Part shown: positions 1-5,185 of the stretch, piece after piece | How the letters are laid out: every line of letters begins with the position of its first letter | Numbering within the stretch: the first letter of the stretch is position 1 | Assembly (NCBI GenBank): GCA_028866445.1 | Contig: JAGWIE010000060.1 | Location: 1-7,430, forward strand | Direction: 5' to 3' | DNA length: 7,430 bases | From: Rhodospirillales bacterium | GTDB lineage: Bacteria > Pseudomonadota > Alphaproteobacteria > Acetobacterales > Acetobacteraceae | Notes under the pieces: generated by a model | The model's database searches: none | The model's input: only the letters and a program-made list of their open reading frames with translations | What the model was told of the DNA's origin: nothing | Program-made: the position numbers and the translations under genes

Positions 1-435
1 GCAAAATTGGGACTGAACCTGCAAAGCTCAACCTTGAAGGATGACGAAACCGGCGAGCCGTTTCATATCCAGCAGGCAAAGCAGATACGCGCCTACCGGG
101 AAGCCTGGGCACAAGCGGGGCATGAGCGTACGCCACGGATTTCCGTAAGCCGTAGCATTTTTGCGCTGATGAACGATATGGACCGGAGATATTTCGGGCG
201 GGGTGGCAAGGAACAGGATAGCATCGGGTTTATCGACGATAATACGCGGGCGATTTTTGGCCGCTCCTATGCCGCTGAACCGGAGGAGCTGGTTGCGGAG
301 CTGCGCCAGGACGAGGCGATTGCCGAGGCGGATACGCTGTTGCTAACCGTGCCGAACCAGCTTGGCGTGGCGTATAATGCCCATGTGATTGAAGCGATTC
401 TGAAGCATGTGGCGCCCGCTCTGGGCTGGCGCTAA
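1..435 (+). CDS. LLM-class flavin-dependent oxidoreductase, C-terminal part (5' end outside window)
   Basis: The reading frame is open from the first base of the window to TAA at 433-435 and gives about 144 residues. The protein resembles the C-terminal half of bacterial luciferase-like monooxygenases. These are TIM-barrel enzymes, usually around 330-350 residues, that use reduced FMN and oxygen on an organic substrate. Supporting stretches are PFHIQQAKQ, a helix rich in Arg and Ala (AYREAWAQAGHERTPR), and the ending TVPNQLGVAYNAHVIE followed by a short terminal helix. A TTG at position 7 could be read as a start, but the protein would then lack most of the barrel and the FMN site, so the true start is almost certainly upstream of the window. 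The substrate cannot be told from this part. The gene converges on lipB with a single base between the two stop codons. No terminator is visible, so transcripts from the two strands probably overlap. Confidence 0.85.
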   Translation, partial: AKLGLNLQSSTLKDDETGEPFHIQQAKQIRAYREAWAQAGHERTPRISVSRSIFALMNDMDRRYFGRGGKEQDSIGFIDDNTRAIFGRSYAAEPEELVAELRQDEAIAEADTLLLTVPNQLGVAYNAHVIEAILKHVAPALGWR

Positions 436-436
436 T

Positions 437-1117
437 TCATCCGAAAATTTTGCGCCAGCTGCGTTGCAGCGATGCGTCCACCTCTTCCATGCCTGCCTTC
501 ACACCCAGGGCATGAAGGCTGGTGACGCCGTGTTCGGCGATGCCGCAGGGCACGATGCCGGAGAAATGGGAGAGATCGGGGGCGATGTTTAAGGCAAGGC
601 CATGCCAGGTGACCCAGCGCGAGACCCGCACGCCGATGGCGCCGATTTTCTCCTCATGCCCGCCTGGCCGGGCGACCCAGATGCCTACCCTGCCTTCCCG
701 GATTTCGCCCTTGATGCCGAATTCCTGTAGGGTCTCGATCGCCCAGCGTTCCAGCCCGGCGACGAAGCAGCGCACATCTCGCGCCGGAACGCTGCCATGG
801 GGCTGGGTGAGGTCTAGCAGAACGTAAGCCACGCGCTGGCCGGGGCCGTGATAGGTCCATTGCCCGCCGCGCCCGGCCTTGAAGGTGGGAAAGCGCGTTG
901 CATCCTGCAAATCCTCTGGCTTGGCCGACGTGCCTTCGGTGTATAAAGGCGGGTGCTGGACCAACCAGACAAGTTCTGCCGCGTTGCCTTCACGAATGGC
1001 CGCGGCGCGGTTTTGCATTCTGGTGATGGCGAAATCATAGCCCGTCAGGCCCTCTGAAATCTCCCAATCTGGCGGGTTTTGTATCATTTGTGCACATGTT
1101 GCAGGCTCTGGAATCAT
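437..1117 (-). CDS. lipB: Lipoyl(octanoyl) transferase LipB
   Basis: LipB moves an octanoyl group from octanoyl-acyl carrier protein to a lysine of lipoate-dependent enzymes such as the pyruvate and 2-oxoglutarate dehydrogenase E2 subunits and GcvH. It acts in the cytoplasm, and LipA then inserts the sulfur atoms. The 226-residue length fits the family. The hallmark motif RGGQWTYHGPGQ is at residues 83-94. The catalytic lysine is K157 in KIGAIGVR, the conserved HGLALN is at 172-177, and the acyl-accepting cysteine is C191 in PCGI. These match the Cys/Lys pair known for LipB. I kept the ATG at 1117 because GGGAG lies ten bases upstream of it (1128-1132 on this strand). A second ATG at codon 11 (1087) has no ribosome site but cannot be excluded, because conserved similarity begins after it. 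The gene is divergent from tRNA-Leu only 24 bases away and ends one base from the convergent monooxygenase gene. Confidence 0.97.
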   Translation of the reverse strand: MIPEPATCAQMIQNPPDWEISEGLTGYDFAITRMQNRAAAIREGNAAELVWLVQHPPLYTEGTSAKPEDLQDATRFPTFKAGRGGQWTYHGPGQRVAYVLLDLTQPHGSVPARDVRCFVAGLERWAIETLQEFGIKGEIREGRVGIWVARPGGHEEKIGAIGVRVSRWVTWHGLALNIAPDLSHFSGIVPCGIAEHGVTSLHALGVKAGMEEVDASLQRSWRKIFG

Positions 1118-1127
1118 AGTCTATAGG
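1099..1127 (+). promoter_or_regulatory. Probable sigma-70-type promoter for tRNA-Leu
   Basis: TTGCAG (1099-1104) and TATAGG (1122-1127) are separated by exactly 17 bases. Transcription would start near 1134, leaving a leader of about 8 bases before the tRNA. The segment just after the -10 box is GC-rich (CTCCCGG), as is common in stable-RNA promoters under stringent control. The -35 box and part of the spacer lie inside the first codons of lipB. Found by eye only. Confidence 0.5.
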
Positions 1128-1141
1128 CTCCCGGCCTCGAT

Positions 1142-1227
1142 GCGGTCGTGGCGAAATGGTAGACGCGCAAGCTTGAGGTGCTTGTGGGGGAAACCCCTTG
1201 GAAGTTCGAGTCTTCTCGACCGCACCA
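1142..1227 (+). tRNA. tRNA-Leu, anticodon GAG
   Basis: This is an 86-base class II tRNA with encoded CCA. The acceptor stem GCGGTCG (1142-1148) pairs with CGACCGC (1217-1223), followed by discriminator A and CCA (1225-1227). The anticodon stem CAAGC/GCTTG encloses the loop TTGAGGT, which puts anticodon GAG at 1175-1177, so it reads CUC and CUU leucine codons. The D-arm carries the usual AAATGGTAGACGCG. A long variable arm built on GGGG-AAA-CCCC is diagnostic of Leu/Ser/Tyr tRNAs. The T-arm has the standard TTCGAGT loop (GGAAG/CTTCT stem with one G-U pair). The architecture matches E. coli tRNA-Leu(GAG). maeB starts 106 bases downstream, and no clear terminator separates them. Confidence 0.97.
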
Positions 1228-1265
1228 ATTTCTCTGTAACCACTGGCCTTCGGAAAACTCATGGC

Positions 1266-1280
1266 AGGGCGTGTTGCCCT
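1266..1280. repeat. Short inverted repeat between tRNA-Leu and maeB
   Basis: AGGGC (1266-1270) and GCCCT (1276-1280) can form a five-base-pair hairpin with the loop GTGTT. No T-run follows, so it is a poor intrinsic terminator. It might help tRNA 3' processing or have no role. Confidence 0.25.
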
Positions 1281-1318
1281 CCCGCCTGGGTTGCGCCATG
1301 AAACATTCAAGCCTTAAC

Positions 1319-1325
1319 GGGAGGG
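1319..1325 (+). promoter_or_regulatory. Ribosome binding site of maeB
   Basis: GGGAGGG lies 8 bases before the ATG at 1334. It decides the maeB start: the in-frame ATG at 1298 and the GTG at 1178 (inside the tRNA) have no comparable site. Confidence 0.85.
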
Positions 1326-1333
1326 AATTGGGC

Positions 1334-3610
1334 ATGGATGACGATTTACGCAAGGCAGCGCTGGAATACCACCGCTTCCCCCGGCCTGGAAAGCTGGCCA
1401 TCGTTGCCACCAAGCGCATGGAAACCTCCCGTGACCTTTCGCTGGCTTATTCCCCAGGCGTGGCGGCCGCCTGCGACGCGATTAAGGAAGACCCGGATTT
1501 ATCTTTTGACCTGACCTCCCGCGCCAACCTCGTCGCCGTTATCACCAACGGCACGGCGGTGCTGGGGCTGGGCAATATCGGGGCACTTGCCGGTAAGCCG
1601 GTGATGGAGGGCAAGGCGGTTCTGTTCAAGAAATTCGCCGGGATTGATTCCTTCGATATCGAGATCAACGAGCAGGACCCGGACAAGTTTATAGAAACCG
1701 TGGCACGGCTTGAGCCGAGCTTTGGTGGCATTAACCTGGAAGATATCAAAGCGCCGGAATGCTTCAAGATTGAGCAGACTCTGCGTGCGCAGATGAAGAT
1801 TCCAGTGTTTCATGACGACCAGCATGGCACGGCTATTATTGTTGGGGCGGCAGTGCTGAACGCGCTGATTGTACAGAAGAAGAAAATCGAAGACGTAAAA
1901 ATCGTCACCTCCGGCGCAGGCGCGGCGGCACTTTCCTGTGTGAACATTCTAAAGGCGCTGGGTGTGAAGGCTGAGAACATCATCCTGACCGACAAGGACG
2001 GTGTGGTGTATAAAGGCCGCCCGAACCTGGACCCGACCTTGGAGGACGTGGCGCGGGAGACGAGCGCGCGGACCCTGCCGGATGTGCTGCCCGGCGTTGA
2101 CATTTTCCTCGGCCTTTCCGCGCCCCGCGTGCTGAAGGAGGAGTGGCTGCATTTATTTGCCCCCAACCCGCTGATTTTGGCGCTGGCAAACCCAGACCCG
2201 GAGATTATGCCCGAGATTGTAAGGCGGGTGCGTCCAGACGCGATTATGGCGACCGGCCGCTCGGACATGCCGAACCAGGTGAACAATGTGCTGTGCTTCC
2301 CCTTCATTTTCCGGGGGGCGCTGGATGTGCGCGCCACCGCGATTACCGAGGGGATGAAGCTGGCGGCAACGCGTGCCATCGCCAATCTGGCGAAGGTTGA
2401 GGCATCCGACACTGTGGCTGCCGCCTATGGGGGCCAAGCGCCGGTATTCGGGCCGGAATATATCATTCCAAAACCGTTTGACCCGCGGCTGATTTTGCAT
2501 GTGGCGCCGGCAGTGGCGAAAGCGGCAATGGATGAAAACGTGGCGCGCAAGCCGATCGCCGATTTTGAAGCCTATATGCATGAGCTGGAGCGTTTCGTTT
2601 ACCGCTCCGGCCAGTTGCTGCGCCCGGTGATTGAGGCGGCGCGCAAGGCCAAGCCGCGCATTGTTTATGCCGAGGGCGAGGACGAGCGCACGCTGCGCGC
2701 GGTGCAGAGCGTGGTGGATGATGGCATGGCCAAGCCCATTCTGCTGGGCAATACCGATGTAATCAGTGGGAAGATTCAATCTCTCGGCCTGCGGCTGAAG
2801 CCGGGGGCGGACGTGCAGATTATCGACCTCGACCGTGACCCTGCGTTGTATGAGCGCCTGCTGGCAGCGTATTCAAAACGCGTGAGCCGGCGTGGCACCC
2901 CGCCGGATGCGGCGGCACGCCATGTGCGCAAGCGCCCAACCGTTACGGCGGCGATGATGTTGCAGCAAGGCGAGGCGGATGCTGCGATTTGCGGCGGAAC
3001 CGGCGATTGGTGGCGGCAATTTCAATACGCTTTGCCGATTGTGCCGCGCAGCTCGGCCTCAGGCAGGGTTTTTGCGCTGACGGCGCTGATCTTGCAGGCC
3101 GGCCCGTTGTTCTTTTGCGATACGCATGTGAATGTTGAGCCGACATGCGAGGAAATTGCCGAGATGACGCTGATGGCGGCGGAAGCGGTGAAGCGTTTCG
3201 GGCTGAGCCCGAAAGTGGCGCTGCTTTCGCATTCCAGCTTTGGCGCCTCCAACTCGCCCTCTGCCCGGAAAATGCGGAAGGCATTGGGGCTGATACGCGA
3301 GGCGAACCCTGAACTGGAAGTGGATGGTGAAATGCATGCTGATGCGGCCCTGGCCGAGCAGATACGCAAGCATGTGTTGCCGGATTCAACGCTGAGCGGA
3401 ACGGCGAATTTGCTGATTTTCCCCAATATTGATTCGGCTAATATCGCTTACAATCTGGTGAAGGCCACAGGCGAGGCGGTAACGGTGGGGCCGATGCTGA
3501 TGGGGCTGGAGAAGCCGCTGCACATTGCCGTGCCGAGCACGACGGCGCGTGGTATTATTAATCTCTCCGCCGTTGCGGCAATGGAAGCATCCTTGACCAA
3601 GCCAAAATAG
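1334..3610 (+). CDS. maeB: NADP-type malic enzyme fused to a phosphotransacetylase-like domain
   Basis: Malic enzyme oxidatively decarboxylates malate to pyruvate and CO2 and reduces NADP (or NAD), linking the TCA cycle to pyruvate and supplying NADPH in the cytoplasm. From the ATG at 1334 the protein has 758 residues, close to the roughly 760 of the MaeB hybrid family. The malic domain (about 1-425) shows the catalytic tyrosine Y39 in LAYSPGVAAA, GTAVLGLGNIG at 73-83, K94 in MEGKAVLFK, acidic metal ligands E136/D137 and HDDQHGT at 160-166. The dinucleotide loop GAGAA is at 195-199, NPDPE at 286-290 and MPNQVNN at 312-318. The rest (about 430-758) is phosphotransacetylase-like, with IVYAEGEDERTLRA (443-456), FFCDTHVN (593-600), LLSHSSFG (630-637) and PSARKMR (642-648). 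In studied MaeB proteins this domain binds acetyl-CoA as a regulator and is not an active transacetylase; that is family knowledge, not visible here. Cofactor choice (NAD or NADP) is uncertain. The small membrane protein downstream starts 38 bases after the stop. Confidence 0.96.
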   Translation: MDDDLRKAALEYHRFPRPGKLAIVATKRMETSRDLSLAYSPGVAAACDAIKEDPDLSFDLTSRANLVAVITNGTAVLGLGNIGALAGKPVMEGKAVLFKKFAGIDSFDIEINEQDPDKFIETVARLEPSFGGINLEDIKAPECFKIEQTLRAQMKIPVFHDDQHGTAIIVGAAVLNALIVQKKKIEDVKIVTSGAGAAALSCVNILKALGVKAENIILTDKDGVVYKGRPNLDPTLEDVARETSARTLPDVLPGVDIFLGLSAPRVLKEEWLHLFAPNPLILALANPDPEIMPEIVRRVRPDAIMATGRSDMPNQVNNVLCFPFIFRGALDVRATAITEGMKLAATRAIANLAKVEASDTVAAAYGGQAPVFGPEYIIPKPFDPRLILHVAPAVAKAAMDENVARKPIADFEAYMHELERFVYRSGQLLRPVIEAARKAKPRIVYAEGEDERTLRAVQSVVDDGMAKPILLGNTDVISGKIQSLGLRLKPGADVQIIDLDRDPALYERLLAAYSKRVSRRGTPPDAAARHVRKRPTVTAAMMLQQGEADAAICGGTGDWWRQFQYALPIVPRSSASGRVFALTALILQAGPLFFCDTHVNVEPTCEEIAEMTLMAAEAVKRFGLSPKVALLSHSSFGASNSPSARKMRKALGLIREANPELEVDGEMHADAALAEQIRKHVLPDSTLSGTANLLIFPNIDSANIAYNLVKATGEAVTVGPMLMGLEKPLHIAVPSTTARGIINLSAVAAMEASLTKPK

Positions 3611-3636
3611 CGCGCGGTTAAAAAACATAGCTTCAA

Positions 3637-3643
3637 GGGGAGG
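3637..3643 (+). promoter_or_regulatory. Ribosome binding site supporting a TTG start
   Basis: GGGGAGG lies 5 bases before TTG at 3649. An in-frame TAG at 3628-3630 rules out any longer reading and no in-frame ATG exists until codon 48, so this site fixes the start. Confidence 0.75.
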
Positions 3644-3648
3644 CGGTT

Positions 3649-3966
3649 TTGCTATTTCTGCTCAGCTTTTTCTCGGGCGTGCTGGTTTGTAATTCCATTC
3701 CGCATCTGGCCGCAGGGCTGCGCGGCGAAGCGTTTCCCACACCTTTCGCCAGGCCGCGCGGAGTTGGGCTTTCATCGCCGCTTGTGAATATGGTTTGGGG
3801 CTGGGCAAATTTGTTCATAGGGTTGGCAATTCTGCCGCGCCTCGTGTTGTTTTCATCCTTGCCGCCGCTGTATAATTCGCTGTTTCTCTGTTTTGCCCTC
3901 GGCTTTTTGCTCTCAGGGCTTTATCTTGCGTACCATTTCGGCAAACGGCGCGCCGGGCGGGGCTGA
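3649..3966 (+). CDS. Small integral membrane protein, function unknown
   Basis: The gene encodes 105 residues with three predicted hydrophobic helices, roughly residues 2-22, 46-68 and 74-97, and a basic C-terminus (GKRRAGRG) that is likely cytoplasmic. The loop between helices 1 and 2 is the most distinctive part: NSIPHLAAGLRGE, then FPTPFARPRGVG and LSSPLVNMVWGWAN. It has Pro/Gly-rich turns and aromatic residues that look conserved. From memory, similar short proteins with a PHL...G...F.TPFA...G.G.SSP..N..WG pattern are annotated as hypothetical in other proteobacteria, but I cannot check this. The start is TTG with a good GGGGAGG site. The stop lies 6 bases from the lpxB stop on the other strand. 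The 38-base gap after maeB shows no terminator, so co-transcription with maeB is likely. No function can be assigned. A coding origin is supported by the ribosome site, coherent helix pattern and lack of overlap with neighbours. Confidence 0.8.
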   Translation: MLFLLSFFSGVLVCNSIPHLAAGLRGEAFPTPFARPRGVGLSSPLVNMVWGWANLFIGLAILPRLVLFSSLPPLYNSLFLCFALGFLLSGLYLAYHFGKRRAGRG

Positions 3967-3972
3967 TAATTT

Positions 3973-5115
3973 TTACCCTGCGGCGAGGCTGAGAATCGCT
4001 TTTGCGGCTGCCTGTGACGGCGTGCCCTCCGGCGCTTGCAGGCTGGCCAGGGCGGCGGCAAATCCGGCGCGCTGGGCGGCACCTTGCGCGGGGTTGCGCA
4101 GCAGGCCAAGCACGGTTTGGGCAAGGAGGTCTGCCCGGCAATCCTCCTGCAATAACTCGGGCACCAAGGTGCGGCCTGCGAGCAGATTGATCATCGCAAC
4201 ATGGGGCACTTTGATGAGCCGCCGGCCAATGGCGGCTGAGAGCGGATTAACCCGGTAGGTTACCGCCATGGGTACGCCCGCCATCGCAAGCTCCAGTGTT
4301 GAGGTGCCGGATTTTGTTAGGGCTGCCTTGGCTGCTGCGAAAGCATCATAACGGGCGGAGATGTCCCGCACAATTATCGGCTTTACCGGCCAGTCTGCCG
4401 TGTGAGCGGCAACCATATCGGCAATGCCCGAGGCTGCCGCCACAACAGGGGCGAGGCCAGGAATTTCCGGGTGCAGCAAGGCCAGCGTCTGCTTGAACAC
4501 CGGCAGAAGGCGCTTGGTTTCGGTGGCGCGTGAACCCGGCATAAGCACCAGCGGCACGGCATTGGCGCTTAGGCCGTGGAGGCTAAAAAACCGCGCGGCA
4601 TTGCCTTTATCAGCACCTGATTCCAGCACCGGATGGCCGGTGAAAACCGGATGCAGCCCATGAGGGGCAAAAAACTCCGGCTCAAAAGGCAGTAGGCAAA
4701 GCAGTTCATCCCACAGGCCGGGGAAGTGCTTCACCCGTTCCTGCCGCCAGGCCCAGACTTGCGGGGCGACGTAATGCACGCGTTTTGGGCCGTCGGGGCC
4801 GATGGCTTTGAGGATTCGTAAGGTAAAACCGGGGCTATCGATGGTTACCAGAATATCGGGCTTTTGGGCTTGGATGGCTTCGATGGTTTGTACCAGGCGC
4901 TTTTTTAGGTGCAGAATATTGGGCAGGATTTCCGCTAGCCCCATCAACGCCAGCTCCTGCATGGGAAACAGCGAGTTTAACCCAGCTTCTTCCATGCGCG
5001 GCCCGCCGACACCGGAAAAACGAATGGCGGGGTTTTGCGCTCGCAGCGCCTGCATCAGCCGGAAGCCGAGCACATCGCCACTCGCCTCTCCGGCTATGAT
5101 GAAAACACGAGTCAT
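3973..5115 (-). CDS. lpxB: Lipid-A-disaccharide synthase LpxB
   Basis: LpxB is a GT19 glycosyltransferase at the inner face of the cytoplasmic membrane. It joins UDP-2,3-diacylglucosamine and lipid X (2,3-diacylglucosamine 1-phosphate) into the beta-1,6 disaccharide of lipid A. The 380-residue length is normal. Visible family marks are IIAGEASGD at 6-14, GVGGPRM at 35-41, the ALMGLAEILP segment at 56-65, DSPGFTLR at 93-100 with the conserved aspartate D93, YVAPQVWAWR at 115-124 and LLPFEPEFF at 141-149. The nucleotide-sugar side shows MPGSRATE at 192-199 and SGTSTLELAMAGVPM at 269-283. The ATG at 5115 is well placed, with the first conserved strand right after it, but only a weak AGG precedes it. 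Other lpx genes, often adjacent in proteobacteria, are not in the window. A strong terminator stands just upstream, so lpxB is probably transcribed separately from the cytochrome gene, although no promoter is obvious in the 24 bases between hairpin and ATG. Confidence 0.97.
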   Translation of the reverse strand: MTRVFIIAGEASGDVLGFRLMQALRAQNPAIRFSGVGGPRMEEAGLNSLFPMQELALMGLAEILPNILHLKKRLVQTIEAIQAQKPDILVTIDSPGFTLRILKAIGPDGPKRVHYVAPQVWAWRQERVKHFPGLWDELLCLLPFEPEFFAPHGLHPVFTGHPVLESGADKGNAARFFSLHGLSANAVPLVLMPGSRATETKRLLPVFKQTLALLHPEIPGLAPVVAAASGIADMVAAHTADWPVKPIIVRDISARYDAFAAAKAALTKSGTSTLELAMAGVPMAVTYRVNPLSAAIGRRLIKVPHVAMINLLAGRTLVPELLQEDCRADLLAQTVLGLLRNPAQGAAQRAGFAAALASLQAPEGTPSQAAAKAILSLAAG

Positions 5116-5139
5116 GGCGTGGCCTGAGAGAAGGGAAGC

Positions 5140-5171
5140 AAAACCGGGGCCGCATGTGCGCCCCGGTTTTT
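5140..5171 (-). terminator. Intrinsic terminator after the tri-heme cytochrome gene, possibly bidirectional
   Basis: AAAACCGGGGC (5140-5150) and GCCCCGGTTTT (5160-5170) form a perfect 11-base-pair stem with a 9-base loop. On the minus strand the stem ends in TTTT and lies 15 bases past the cytochrome stop codon. On the plus strand it ends in TTTTT, but no plus-strand gene ends here. Symmetric A/T flanks make it potentially active in both directions. Confidence 0.85.
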
Positions 5172-5185
5172 GTTGGCAAGCCTCT

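Noticed and set aside
1142..1227. tRNA-Leu as an integration site for a mobile element
   Set aside because: tRNA-Leu genes are common targets, but no integrase or repeated tRNA 3' end was seen and both flanks are housekeeping genes.
1178..1333. An N-terminal extension of maeB reading back to a GTG at 1178
   Set aside because: It would start inside the tRNA-Leu anticodon loop and adds non-conserved sequence. The ribosome site at 1319-1325 and the family length fit the ATG at 1334.
1810..2779. Two long minus-strand frames (about 200 residues each) antisense to maeB
   Set aside because: They lie wholly inside a clearly conserved coding gene, have biased low-complexity composition and show no family motif. 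They are shadows of the GC-rich coding strand.
2630..3610. A separate phosphotransacetylase gene (pta) downstream of a shorter malic enzyme
   Set aside because: The frame is continuous with no stop or new start, and the combined length equals that of the known MaeB hybrid enzymes.
3940..3985. A terminator between the small membrane protein and lpxB
   Set aside because: There is a palindrome GGCGCGCC and a nearby T-run, but no stem with a proper loop sits directly before the T-run on either strand.
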